Numbered from the stretch's first letter, positions 6,782-14,529 are shown. The stretch is 24,188 nucleotides of DNA from CAYXZO01 sp964469505 (GCA_964469505.1 CAYXZO010000035.1:1-24188); one strand, 5' to 3'. Program-made: numbers and translations. Notes: generated by a model not told the origin, from the sequence alone.

Positions 6782-8223
6782 GAACCTTGACTCCCTTCCA
6801 AACACTGCTCATAGAGTCTGGCGTATTCGCGAGCCGAACGTTGCCAGGAGAAATCCTCCGCCATGGCTCGCAGCATGGCCGCCCGCCAACGCACTGGGTG
6901 TTTGGAGAAAAGCCGGGCTCTCTCCAGAGCCCACCCCAGCGCCCCCGCGGTCCAGGGCCGGAACACAAAACCAGTACCCCCCGATTGACTTAGATCTTTT
7001 ACGGTATCGGCAAGACCGCCAGTTTCATGTACAATGGGTAAGGTGCCGTAGCGTAAGCTGTACATTTGATTCAAGCCACAGGGCTCGATGCGCGAGGGCA
7101 TAAGAAATACATCGGAGCCGGCTTCGATCAAGTGGGCCAACTCTTCATGGTACCCCTCGGTGAAACTCACCATACCCGGATAGCGCTCTGCGGCCTTTCT
7201 TAGTTCCCTTGCGATCTGCTCCATACCACTGCCTAGGAAGACAAATTGTACTCCGCGGGAAACGAAATTCGGTAAGCATTCTAGAATTAAAGCGTGTCCC
7301 TTCTCTGGTACTAAACGCGAAACAGATCCGCAGAGGAGAAAATCGCCGTTTTGTCGCAGCTTAAGTCTCCGCTGCAAAGCCAATTTGTTGTAGCGTTTCC
7401 CGCTCAGATAGGCAGGTTCGTAGTTGCAAGGCAGGTGGGGATCGTGCTTGGGGTCCCAGTAGGATGTATCAATTCCATTCAAAATTCCGCTGAAACGGGG
7501 GCCTAACTCTCGCAGCAGCGTTGTCAGGCCACCGCTGATAGCATCGTCTTTCAAAGCTTCCCGGGCGTAGGTAGGACTCACTGTATTAACGGCAGTGGCC
7601 CGTTGCACGCCCAGAGCCAGGCTGCTCAATCGGGGGGGAGGATTCCGCCGCAATTCTTGCCGGACTTTTATCGGGAAGTAGTCCAGCTCGGAATGGGAGA
7701 ATTCCCCTTGATAGATGAAATTGTGAACGGTAAGCAGCACTGGTAGCTCGGGAGATAGTAACCAGGGGAGGAGCGCCGTGGGATGGTCGTGGACATGGAT
7801 TAAATCCGGTTGGAAAAATCCCCATTGAATCAAGCGGGCCACGATGCGCTGAAACAGTAAGAAGCGTTGAAAGTTGTCGGGGTAGCCGTTTCCCTTGCGA
7901 TCAGTATAGATGCCTTCCCGATCGAAAAAAGTCTGCTGAGAGATGAAGTAGTGTACCACTCCTGTCTCTGATGGCTCCGCTTTGAGCTTCCATACCCGCC
8001 AGTAGTAACTCCGAGACCCGCTGATAAGGCGGCCTTGCCAGGGAGTGGTTGTTAGTGCGCTACGGGACAGATGTTTAGGATAGAACGGTGATACGACCTG
8101 GATTTTGATACTGAGTTCTGAAAGGGCTCGCGGCAAAGCTCCCACCACGTCCGCCAGCCCCCCCGCTTTGGAGTAAGGCGCCACCTCAGGGGTAACGAAA
8201 AGCACTTTTCCCGGAATCGGCAT
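6778..8223 (-). CDS. glgA: Glycogen synthase, ADP-glucose-dependent (GT5)
   Basis: GlgA transfers glucose from ADP-glucose to the growing alpha-1,4-glucan. The 481-residue protein starts MPIPGKVLFVTPEVAPYSKA and carries the GT5 nucleotide-sugar motif KAGGL with Lys19, followed by the starch-synthase catalytic domain. The C-terminal GT-B half has PSRIEPCGLNQMYSLRYG and HETGGLADTV, the family's conserved donor-site block. Length is typical (about 475-490). It is the upstream partner of glgC in a two-gene minus-strand unit. The ribosome site before ATG 8223 is poor, with GGGAG about 18 bases away, yet the N-terminus matches the family. A 37-bp hairpin (8301-8337) lies 78 bp upstream of the start. 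Confidence 0.95.
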   Translation of the reverse strand: MPIPGKVLFVTPEVAPYSKAGGLADVVGALPRALSELSIKIQVVSPFYPKHLSRSALTTTPWQGRLISGSRSYYWRVWKLKAEPSETGVVHYFISQQTFFDREGIYTDRKGNGYPDNFQRFLLFQRIVARLIQWGFFQPDLIHVHDHPTALLPWLLSPELPVLLTVHNFIYQGEFSHSELDYFPIKVRQELRRNPPPRLSSLALGVQRATAVNTVSPTYAREALKDDAISGGLTTLLRELGPRFSGILNGIDTSYWDPKHDPHLPCNYEPAYLSGKRYNKLALQRRLKLRQNGDFLLCGSVSRLVPEKGHALILECLPNFVSRGVQFVFLGSGMEQIARELRKAAERYPGMVSFTEGYHEELAHLIEAGSDVFLMPSRIEPCGLNQMYSLRYGTLPIVHETGGLADTVKDLSQSGGTGFVFRPWTAGALGWALERARLFSKHPVRWRAAMLRAMAEDFSWQRSAREYARLYEQCLEGSQGS

Positions 8224-8300
8224 GTGCTCAAAAATAATAAACTCCCAGGGGATTGCCTAATGGCACCTGGTCTTTCCGGTACGTATTAGAGGAGAACGTT

Positions 8301-8337
8301 CCTTGAAAATTCTGCATGTTGCGCAGAATTTTCAAGG
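8301..8337. repeat. Hairpin element A of a pair flanking the ATPase gene
   Basis: CCTTGAAAATTCTGC (8301-8315) and GCAGAATTTTCAAGG (8323-8337) form a perfect 15-bp stem with loop ATGTTGC; one further T-A pair (8300/8338) extends it. Both arms are identical to those of element B at 9652-9688, and the loops differ at two of seven positions. It lies between the ATPase stop (8482) and the glgA start (8223). Confidence 0.9.
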
Positions 8338-8443
8338 AGCTAAAATTAATCCGGCTTGAGTTGATCTTTTAATTACTTACTAAAGACAGTTGCACCCATG
8401 ACGCGGCCTAACGTATTGCTCCACTCTGGATGAGGTAGGTTGG

Positions 8444-8464
8444 TCCTGGTTGCTTTTACCAGGA
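8444..8464 (-). terminator. Hairpin just downstream of the ATPase gene
   Basis: TCCTGGT (8444-8450) pairs with ACCAGGA (8458-8464), 18 bases past the stop codon of the minus-strand ATPase gene. It is placed like a terminator but lacks a T-run in that direction, so it may instead only protect the 3' end. Confidence 0.3.
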
Positions 8465-8481
8465 TAAAAGTAAGGTGTTGG

Positions 8482-9639
8482 TTACATAGCTTTCAGCTCT
8501 TGGGATATCTTGGAAAGTGGAATAGCAACAATCTTATCAGCCATTGGGAAGGAATGTTCACCGGGAAAGACGACATATAATTTTTCCAACCCAAGGTCCT
8601 GAATAGCGGTTCTCATGGAATGTGTGACTTTAGGAGCGGTAGTCAATTTAATCTCGAACCCAATTTTTCGTTGCCCGCGAACCACCAGCAAATCCAGCTC
8701 GGCACCAGCATGAGTGGCCCAGAAGTAGCATTCTTCCCAACTCACATTCAGTTGTCTTTTTATCTGGTTAATAATGAATCCTTCCCAGGAAGCACCCTTT
8801 TTAGGATGACCCAATAAATCGTTCCAGGAACGCAGATTCAACAAGGCGTGCAGGAGACCTGAATCACTGAGGTATATTTTTGGTGCTTTCACCTGCCTTT
8901 TAGAAATGTTCTCAAACCAGGGGAGTAACTGGCGGACCACCAAGGCCCCGGTGAGTAAATCCAGGTATCTTCTGACTGTGGTATCCGCTACCCCAAATGA
9001 ACGTGCGATTTCAGAAGCGTTCCACACCTGGCCATGGTAATGGGCCAACATTTGCCAGAAACGGGAGAGCGTAATTGGAGGTAGTCTCACTCCAAGTTGA
9101 GGCAAATCTCTTTCGAGAAAAGTTTTTATAAATTCTTGTCTCCAACGAAAGCTACTTGCTTCAGAGTTAGCGAGATAGGAGCGGGGAAATCCACCCCGCA
9201 ACCAGAGGCGTTGATAGTTCGAAATACCAACTTCATCAATGGCGAAGCCATCGAGTTGATGATAGGCTATGCGCCCGGCCAGGCTTTCTGAACTTTGGCG
9301 AAGTAAATGGGGAGAGGCGCTACCTAATATGAGGAAATGGAAGTTTCCACCTGGCTTGTCTACCAGAACTCGCAGCACCGGGAATAAATCAGGGTGTCGC
9401 TGAATCTCATCGATTACAATCAGACCCTCTAGATCCCTCAATGCCAGCATGGGATCTGCCAGGCGAGCCAGATCAGTGGGGTCCTCTAGATCAAAATAGT
9501 GCACCGCAGACGGATAATCCTTAGCCACGAGGCGAGCCAGAGTTGTTTTACCCACTTGGCGGGCACCGATGATAGCCACTACTGGGTTATTTTTTAGTAA
9601 CTTCTGTATTGTTTTTAATTCCCACTGTCTTGGGATCAT
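8482..9639 (-). CDS. AAA ATPase with C-terminal DUF4143 nuclease-like domain
   Basis: The 385-residue protein has Walker A GARQVGKT (25-32), Walker B GLIVIDEIQ (72-80) and a sensor-like LILGSAS (103-109). A winged-helix-like segment follows (208-241, ASEIARSFGVADTTVRRYLD). The C-terminal DUF4143 region carries Glu286, Asp316 (AELDLLV) and Glu329-x-Lys331 (FEIK), the pattern of a PD-(D/E)xK nuclease fold. This very common prokaryotic family has no firmly established role; mobile, defence or regulatory roles have been suggested. The ATG at 9639 gives the usual N-terminus. A perfect hairpin lies 12 bp before the start, and its arm nearest the gene ends in AAGG, the only ribosome-site-like sequence nearby. 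Both the gene and its twin hairpins suggest a cassette. Confidence 0.9.
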   Translation of the reverse strand: MIPRQWELKTIQKLLKNNPVVAIIGARQVGKTTLARLVAKDYPSAVHYFDLEDPTDLARLADPMLALRDLEGLIVIDEIQRHPDLFPVLRVLVDKPGGNFHFLILGSASPHLLRQSSESLAGRIAYHQLDGFAIDEVGISNYQRLWLRGGFPRSYLANSEASSFRWRQEFIKTFLERDLPQLGVRLPPITLSRFWQMLAHYHGQVWNASEIARSFGVADTTVRRYLDLLTGALVVRQLLPWFENISKRQVKAPKIYLSDSGLLHALLNLRSWNDLLGHPKKGASWEGFIINQIKRQLNVSWEECYFWATHAGAELDLLVVRGQRKIGFEIKLTTAPKVTHSMRTAIQDLGLEKLYVVFPGEHSFPMADKIVAIPLSKISQELKAM

Positions 9640-9651
9640 GGGTGTAATATA

Positions 9652-9688
9652 CCTTGAAAATTCTGCATGTCACGCAGAATTTTCAAGG
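9652..9688. repeat. Hairpin element B, at the ATPase start
   Basis: CCTTGAAAATTCTGC (9652-9666) and GCAGAATTTTCAAGG (9674-9688) form a 15-bp perfect stem with loop ATGTCAC. Read with the minus-strand gene, it lies in the 5' leader 12 bases before the ATG, and its last bases (CAAGG) could be the ribosome site held in the stem. It is a near-exact copy of 8301-8337. Confidence 0.9.
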
Positions 9689-9748
9689 AGAATGACGATT
9701 TAAACCGATTCTTTCTACCCTTCATTGCAAAGAAAGAAAGCAATAAAA

Positions 9749-9769
9749 TGAAAAACCGCTGAAGCGGTT
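9749..9769 (-). terminator. Intrinsic terminator, minus strand
   Basis: AACCGC (9754-9759) pairs with GCGGTT (9764-9769) around TGAA. Read on the minus strand the stem is followed directly by TTTTTC, a compact canonical terminator. No minus-strand gene ends here; it lies 110 bp upstream of the ATPase start, where it would insulate that gene from read-through or act as a leader attenuator. Confidence 0.55.
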
Positions 9770-9791
9770 GAGGCTGGGTTGGGGGCGACTG

Positions 9792-9824
9792 GCAACCACC
9801 CTGATGAATCAGGGTGATGATTGC
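9792..9824. repeat. Perfect 9-bp inverted repeat
   Basis: CACCCTGAT (9797-9805) and ATCAGGGTG (9808-9816) are exact complements. GCAA (9792-9795) and TTGC (9821-9824) can extend the stem after an internal loop. No T-run follows on either strand. Confidence 0.6.
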
Positions 9825-9911
9825 AGGGGTATGGTTCATCGCGCGAAGCGCCGATGATCGCTTCCAAGGCAGACGGGAAACAGGAAGAACGGAGGACGGA
9901 TAAATTTGTAG

Positions 9912-9939
9912 GGGCGAATGGCTATTCGCCCAATTTTTT
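9912..9939 (+). terminator. REP-like hairpin followed by six Ts
   Basis: GGGCGAAT (9912-9919) pairs with ATTCGCCC (9924-9931), then AATTTTTT. The 'TAGGGGCGAAT...ATTCGCCC' palindrome resembles widespread bacterial intergenic palindromes (my recollection, not checked). As drawn it would also terminate plus-strand transcription, although no plus-strand gene precedes it. Confidence 0.45.
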
Positions 9940-9970
9940 GTCGATTATAACGATAATTTGTAGGTGCAAG

Positions 9971-9997
9971 GGTATCTAGGGTATCTAAGGTATCTAA
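9971..9997 (+). repeat. Three tandem 9-bp repeats (GGTATCTAR)
   Basis: GGTATCTAG, GGTATCTAA and GGTATCTAA follow one another without gaps at 9971, 9980 and 9989. This is a short tandem repeat, possibly slippage-derived; no function is evident. Confidence 0.85.
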
Positions 9998-10178
9998 GGG
10001 AAAAACAATGGGTTACAGTCTTTTATTCTTTGTTTTCTTCGTGTCTTTGTGTGAGATAATAATGATACCTACCCGTTGAGACAAAACCACTGAGTCTTAG
10101 GTAATAATATCCCATACCAACCTCTACCGCCCTCAGGAACGGCGTAGGCGTTCAATAATTGTAGAAATAACAATGTGT

Positions 10179-10260
10179 TACAATAATTGTTGAACCCCTA
10201 CAGGGTTCCGGGGTGTTTTTATCGTGCACGTACTACAATTGTGCAACCCCTACGGGGTAG
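10179..10260 (+). repeat. Two diverged copies of an AACCCC-TAC-GGGGT palindromic repeat
   Basis: Copy 1 (about 10180-10214) has ACAATAATTGT followed by GAACCCCTACAGGGTT. Copy 2 (about 10235-10259) has ACAATTGT followed by GCAACCCCTACGGGGT. In each the C-rich and G-rich parts pair around TAC. The shared order ACAAT..TTGT then AACCCCTAC suggests copies of one small intergenic element. Confidence 0.6.
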
Positions 10261-10290
10261 CTACTAAAGGCCTCAGTTATGGATAACCTG

Positions 10291-10500
10291 TAGTGGTCTC
10301 TTGTTCCAACGGGAGGGACGGGGCAATACATATCAATTTTCAATCGTGGTGCTTAGTACCCACACTCCGTAGCCGACGTTGGGGATCGCTTCTCCCAACA
10401 AGTCGGAATCGCGATGACAGGACCCCGGCCGATGGGACCGGCACAACAGGGTAATTATCTCCGGTGGTCTCGTCCCAACGGATCGGACTCGGCCACCGGG
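10291..10500. repeat. Three degenerate repeats with a YCCAAC core and strong stems
   Basis: The core recurs as TCCAAC (10305-10310), CCCAAC (10394-10399) and CCCAAC (10474-10479). The second and third copies share CCCAAC-nnn-TCGGA-n-TCG, and the first and third share TGGTCTC before the core. The second sits in a hairpin: CCGAC-GTTGGG (10373-10383) with CCCAAC-aa-GTCGG (10394-10406). The third sits in one closed by CCGGTGG (10461-10467) and CCACCGG (10493-10499) with GTCC/GGAC inside. The period is about 80-90 bp. Confidence 0.55.
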
Positions 10501-10823
10501 AAAGTTCAACTACCAAAGCAGCTGAGCCATCGGATAAACTTGCAGAAAAGACCAACTATTTTGCAGCGTCTCAGCTACTATACGCCACTACCGTCACCTG
10601 GAGCGGGGTGGGACGTTATACCCCGTCATGGTAGCAGCTTTCTCAAAAAAGAAAGAAGCAAAAAGCACTGCTAACCCAAGGCAAAAAGTTTTCCCAACCT
10701 TGGCGCAAAACCTGATGGTAGTCCAAGGCTATGGCTGCGAAAAAATGTTGGTGGGTGAAGTAGTTCGTATTTTACGGTCCCTTGGTCTACATTTATTGCC
10801 GCAAGAGAGGAGGAGCCTGGTCC

Positions 10824-11168
10824 ATGAGTCAACATACGGACGAATTCCACGAGTTTCGGCAAAAAATGAACGAAGCCCTCCTGGCTACCGGCAATAAAAT
10901 CATCCAGCGGGTGTTCAGTTTGGATACCTTGACCTACCGTGACGGTGCTTTGCCAGCCCGTACGAAAGAACTGCTGGGCCTGGTCGCGTCGTTAGTGCTG
11001 CGTTGTGATGACTGCGTGCGGTATCATCTGGAACAATGTCACGCGGCCGGTTACAGCAAAGATGAAATAATCGAAGCTTGCAGTGTAGGCCTGGTAGTGG
11101 GCGGAACCATTGTAATTCCCCACCTGCGGCGCGCTATGGCGGTTATCGAAGAATTATACTCGGAATAA
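10824..11168 (+). CDS. Carboxymuconolactone decarboxylase / AhpD-like family protein
   Basis: The 114-residue protein is an all-helical CMD-family member. It carries the AhpD-type pattern Glu49-(11 residues)-Cys61-x2-Cys64-x3-His68 (in LRCDDCVRYH), the motif used in peroxide or thiol-disulfide chemistry in that family. I start it at ATG 10824, nine bases after a strong GAGGAGGAG ribosome site (10806-10814). A longer frame from 10782 would add 14 residues with no support. It converges with aspS across 15 bp. Its substrate is unknown; a small oxidoreductase that handles peroxides is the best guess from the CxxC motif. Confidence 0.9.
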   Translation: MSQHTDEFHEFRQKMNEALLATGNKIIQRVFSLDTLTYRDGALPARTKELLGLVASLVLRCDDCVRYHLEQCHAAGYSKDEIIEACSVGLVVGGTIVIPHLRRAMAVIEELYSE

Positions 11169-11185
11169 AAGTCGTCGAAACGACT
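11164..11185 (-). terminator. aspS terminator overlapping the stop codon
   Basis: On the minus strand AGTCGT-TTCG-ACGACT (11185-11170) is followed by TTTATT. The UUCG-capped stem begins inside the aspS TAG codon (11186-11184), and the T-run overlaps the stop of the converging plus-strand gene (11166-11168). Confidence 0.6.
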
Positions 11186-12953
11186 ACAGATCCAGCTTTA
11201 TATGTAATTCTTTTAGCTGGGCGGGATCCACTTCCGAGGGGGCTTCTTCCATGAGCGCCGCCGCGGAGGTGGTTTTGGGAAAAGCAATCACGTCCCGGAT
11301 GTTTTCCGTGCCCGCCAGCAACATCACCAGGCGATCAAAACCGAAAGCGATACCCCCATGGGGTGGGGCGCCGTAACGGAAAGCCCGCAGGAGGAAGCCA
11401 AAGCGCTCCTCGGCTTCTTCCAGTGAAATACCGATGGCCTGGAACAACCTGCGTTGTAAGTCCGGTTTGGAAATTCTGATGGAACCACCGGCGACCTCGT
11501 AACCGTTGACCACCAGATCATAAGCTTGGGCCCGCACTTCACCGGGAGTCTTTTCCAGCTTGTCTTCATCGTCAGGATGGGGGGCGGTGAAGGGGTGATG
11601 TCGCGCTTCCCAGCGGTTTTCGTCGCTGTTCCACTCCAGCAACGGGAAATCCACCACGAACAGGGCCTGCAACTTGTCCTCGGGAATCAGATCATTCTCG
11701 CGCGCCAGGCGCTCCCGCAAAGCGCCCAGGGCCTGCAATGTCACTTCCGGACGATCACCCACCAGCAGGATCAGATCACCGGGCTGTAAAGCCCATTCTT
11801 CCCTCAGCTGTCGTTGAATTTCCGGCGGATAGAACTTACTGATGCCGCCGGTAAATTGATTCTGTTCCACCTTCATGAAAGCCAAACCGGCCACCCCATA
11901 ATAGGTCTTCAACCATGCTCCCAGCTCATCCAATCGCTTGCGGGAGTAATTCTCGGATCCCCCAGGCAGAACCAGGGCCTTCACCCGGCCACCGGTGTCC
12001 AATACTTTTTGAAAAATCCCGAAGGACCCTTTTCTTGCGAAAGGTTCAAATTCTTTTAGGAGCAGTTCATAGCGCACATCAGGTTTATCGGTACCGTAAT
12101 TTTCCAGCGCTTCGGCGTAGGACATGCGGGGGAAGGGAGCGGGTAGGTCAATTCCCGCTACTTCTTTGAACAGCGCCGCCGTCAGTCGCTCCGCCACGCC
12201 CATGACATCGTCAGGCTCCACAAAGGACATCTCCAGGTCGATTTGGGTAAACTCCGGCTGGCGGTCGGCCCGCAGGTCTTCGTCGCGAAAGCATTTCACA
12301 ATCTGGAAATACTTGTCGAATCCGCCCACCATGAGGAGCTGTTTGTAAGTTTGGGGTGATTGAGGTAGGGCGTAAAACTTGCCTTTATGGATTCGGCTAG
12401 GAACCAGAAAGTCGCGGGCTCCTTCGGGCGTGGATTTCATCAGCATAGGGGTCTCTACTTCCCAGAAACCCTCGCCAACCAGATGGCGTCGTACTACTTG
12501 GTATGCCTGGTGTCTGATGGCGAAGGAGCGTTGCAATTCCTCGGTGCGTAAATCCAGGTAGCGGTATTGCAGACGCAGCTCCTCGCTGCCCGATTCCCGT
12601 TTAGAGATAAGAAAGGGGAGGGGATCCGCTTCGTTGAAGATTTCCAATTCCTGCGCTTGAACTTCGATTTCACCCGTGGGGAGATTGGGATTCACGTTGC
12701 CTTCAGGGCGCGGGGCCACCGTACCTCGCACGCCGATTACATCTTCCATACCCAATTTTTTGGCCGTTTCCGCCAGCTCTTGGTTTGCCTGGGGATCGAA
12801 AACCACCTGGGTTTTGCCGTAGCGGTCTCGTAAGTCGATGAAAATCACTCCACCATGATCACGCAGCGTGGCTACCCAACCGTTGAGCACCACCTGTTGC
12901 CCCACGTGCTGCTTTCGTAATTCTCCACAAGTAACGGTTCGTTTCAAGCGCAT
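11184..12953 (-). CDS. aspS: Aspartyl-tRNA synthetase, probably non-discriminating (AspRS/AsxRS)
   Basis: The 589-residue class II synthetase attaches aspartate to tRNA. An N-terminal OB anticodon-binding domain (about 15-105) is followed by the catalytic core with ALPQSPQ, motif 2 FRDEDLRADRQPEFTQ and motif 3 GIAFGFDRLVMLL, with the bacterial GAD insertion in between. The start is ATG 12953, which has AGGAG seven bases upstream and gives MRLKRTVTCGEL; an upstream ATG (13010) would add 19 unsupported residues. His33 in RDHGG and Gly85 in RPEGN match residues reported for non-discriminating AspRS of Pseudomonas aeruginosa (His31, Gly82), where E. coli has Leu and Lys. The enzyme may therefore also make Asp-tRNAAsn for GatCAB. 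Confidence 0.96.
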   Translation of the reverse strand: MRLKRTVTCGELRKQHVGQQVVLNGWVATLRDHGGVIFIDLRDRYGKTQVVFDPQANQELAETAKKLGMEDVIGVRGTVAPRPEGNVNPNLPTGEIEVQAQELEIFNEADPLPFLISKRESGSEELRLQYRYLDLRTEELQRSFAIRHQAYQVVRRHLVGEGFWEVETPMLMKSTPEGARDFLVPSRIHKGKFYALPQSPQTYKQLLMVGGFDKYFQIVKCFRDEDLRADRQPEFTQIDLEMSFVEPDDVMGVAERLTAALFKEVAGIDLPAPFPRMSYAEALENYGTDKPDVRYELLLKEFEPFARKGSFGIFQKVLDTGGRVKALVLPGGSENYSRKRLDELGAWLKTYYGVAGLAFMKVEQNQFTGGISKFYPPEIQRQLREEWALQPGDLILLVGDRPEVTLQALGALRERLARENDLIPEDKLQALFVVDFPLLEWNSDENRWEARHHPFTAPHPDDEDKLEKTPGEVRAQAYDLVVNGYEVAGGSIRISKPDLQRRLFQAIGISLEEAEERFGFLLRAFRYGAPPHGGIAFGFDRLVMLLAGTENIRDVIAFPKTTSAAALMEEAPSEVDPAQLKELHIKLDL

Positions 12954-13143
12954 GCTCGGCTCCTTTCTCAATTCCGGCAAATGTACACCCGCGGCCCTGA
13001 GCCGCAACAAGCTTCATTGCTTTAATTTTCCTAAGCCCGGCTTACATTTCTCCCACACACGGGAAAGTTGTGACTTGGCCCAATCGACGAAACAACTCAC
13101 GACCTGCGTCAAATCAGCAGCCTTTAGGTAAAGGGTTTTTCCC

Positions 13144-14529
13144 ATGGAACGTAAACACCAAATCCTTTTAGCGGTACTTTCACTTTTACTCCCCGTTCTG
13201 CTGGGAGCTCTCAGCCGCCCCCGGCCGCCGGCCACCGATGTTTTCCAGAGCCACCGGGAAGTGGTTATGCAGGAATTAAGGGATATGCAAGCTGTGGCCA
13301 TTTTCCACAGTGCTCCTATTCAGAAACGCAATGATGACGTGGATTACCCCTATCGCCAGGCTTCCGATCTGTACTACCTCACCGGCTGGGAAGAACCCCA
13401 CACGGTTCTGGTTCTTGATCCTCAAGCGAAGCAGTACAAGGTGATTCTATATGTGCAAACCAAGGACCCCCGTCGCGAGTTGTGGACCGGTCCGCGACGG
13501 GGAGTGGCCGCTGCGGCGGCCTTGCCGGGAGTGGATACCGCCTACGCTTATGAACAATTCGAGAAAGATTTGCCGAAACTCCTTTACCGGCGTCGAACAT
13601 TGGCTTACGCCAGCGGCGGAGACGAGAATTTCGAAAAGAAGTTGCTGGACAAGTGGCAAGCGGCGGGTTCCTATGGCGCTCAAAAATTGCTGAAGGCGGA
13701 GCAATTGACCGCTCCTTTGCGTCTTAAAAAGACTCCCTGGGAAATCGCCCGGATGGAGCGGGCAGTGAGTATTACGCGGGCAGGCTTATTACGGGCGATG
13801 CGCCGCATACCCCAATTGAAAACCGAATACCAAGTTCGAGCGGAAATAGAATATGCTTTCCGCTTCAATGGTAGCCCCCGTAATGCTTTTTCCTCCATTG
13901 TGGGCTCCAGCGCCAATGCCACCATTCTGCACTACGAAGCGGACAGCGCCCGCCTGGTTCCCCACAGTTTGGTGCTCATGGACGTGGGGGCGGAGTATGG
14001 CTATTATGCCTCGGATGTCACCCGTACGGTGCCGGTGGATGGAAGCTTTTCTCCTGCTCAGCGCGAGATTTACGACTTGGTTCTGAAGGCCCAGGAAGCG
14101 GCCATTAAGGTTATAAAGCCAGGAGTTCCATACAATTTGCCCCATAAACAGGCGGTCAGGGTGATAATCGAGGGATTGGTGCGTTTGGGGTTTCTAACTG
14201 GTGAAGTAGATTCGCTCATCGCGAAACAAGCTTATCGCCGCTTTTTCCCTCATGGCACCTCTCACTGGGTGGGACTGGATGTGCACGATGTGGGTAGTTA
14301 TCGTACCTCTGAGGGTGAGCCACGTAAATTGGAACCAGGGATGGTCCTCACCGTGGAACCGGGAATTTACATTCCGGCCGGCAGTGAAGGAGTGCCGGAA
14401 AAATATTGGAACATCGGCGTCCGCATCGAAGATGACGTCCTGGTAACCAAACATGGCCACCGGGTTCTGAGTGCCGGCATTCCTAAAAAGGTGGACGAAA
14501 TAGAAAAAATCATGAATGTTGAAAAGTAA
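13144..14529 (+). CDS. pepP: Xaa-Pro aminopeptidase (aminopeptidase P, M24B)
   Basis: The 461-residue enzyme removes an N-terminal residue preceding proline. It has the N-terminal aminopeptidase-P domain (about 30-180, with SDLYYLTGWEEP) and the pita-bread metallopeptidase domain (about 195-450). The five metal ligands can be placed: Asp280 (LMDVGAEYG), Asp291 (SDVTRTVP), His374 (GTSHWVGLDVHD), Glu405 (VEPGIY) and Glu429 (VRIEDD). A hydrophobic N-terminus (residues 7-23) before RPRPP looks like a signal peptide or anchor, so it may act in the periplasm, unlike cytoplasmic E. coli PepP. The ATG at 13144 has AAAGGG eight bases upstream. It is divergent from aspS, with 190 bp between the start codons. 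Confidence 0.95.
   Translation: MERKHQILLAVLSLLLPVLLGALSRPRPPATDVFQSHREVVMQELRDMQAVAIFHSAPIQKRNDDVDYPYRQASDLYYLTGWEEPHTVLVLDPQAKQYKVILYVQTKDPRRELWTGPRRGVAAAAALPGVDTAYAYEQFEKDLPKLLYRRRTLAYASGGDENFEKKLLDKWQAAGSYGAQKLLKAEQLTAPLRLKKTPWEIARMERAVSITRAGLLRAMRRIPQLKTEYQVRAEIEYAFRFNGSPRNAFSSIVGSSANATILHYEADSARLVPHSLVLMDVGAEYGYYASDVTRTVPVDGSFSPAQREIYDLVLKAQEAAIKVIKPGVPYNLPHKQAVRVIIEGLVRLGFLTGEVDSLIAKQAYRRFFPHGTSHWVGLDVHDVGSYRTSEGEPRKLEPGMVLTVEPGIYIPAGSEGVPEKYWNIGVRIEDDVLVTKHGHRVLSAGIPKKVDEIEKIMNVEK

Larger units (their letters stand above)
9690..10823. other. 1.1-kb non-coding region rich in hairpins and short repeats
   Basis: No frame here resembles a protein. The short frames at 10340-10555, 10414-10674 and 10628-10897 run through inverted repeats and have no recognisable family. 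The region holds at least seven inverted repeats and three sets of direct repeats, listed separately. Further small stems include AACAAT/ATTGTT (10169-10191), CGGGGT/ACCCCG (10604-10625) and CCAAGG/CCTTGG (10676-10703). It looks like an accumulation site of REP-like palindromic elements rather than a decayed gene. Confidence 0.6.

Noticed and set aside
8301..9688. An insertion sequence with terminal inverted repeats
   Set aside because: The two ends are direct copies of a palindrome, the gene is an ATPase with a DUF4143 domain and not a transposase, and no target-site duplication was found by eye.
9636..9839. 67-codon minus-strand frame running into the ATPase start
   Set aside because: It runs through three hairpins including the 37-bp element, has low-complexity content and ends inside the ATPase start codon; it is likely chance.
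10373..10499. Possible integron attC sites, because of CCCAAC and GTTGGG in stems
   Set aside because: The order is GTTGGG then CCCAAC, opposite to the RYYYAAC...GTTRRRY order of attC. The purine/pyrimidine consensus also fails, and no integrase or cassette is present.
10340..10897. Short frames on both strands in the hairpin island
   Set aside because: They have Ser/Arg/Pro-rich content produced by GC-rich palindromes, no start signals and no recognisable motifs.
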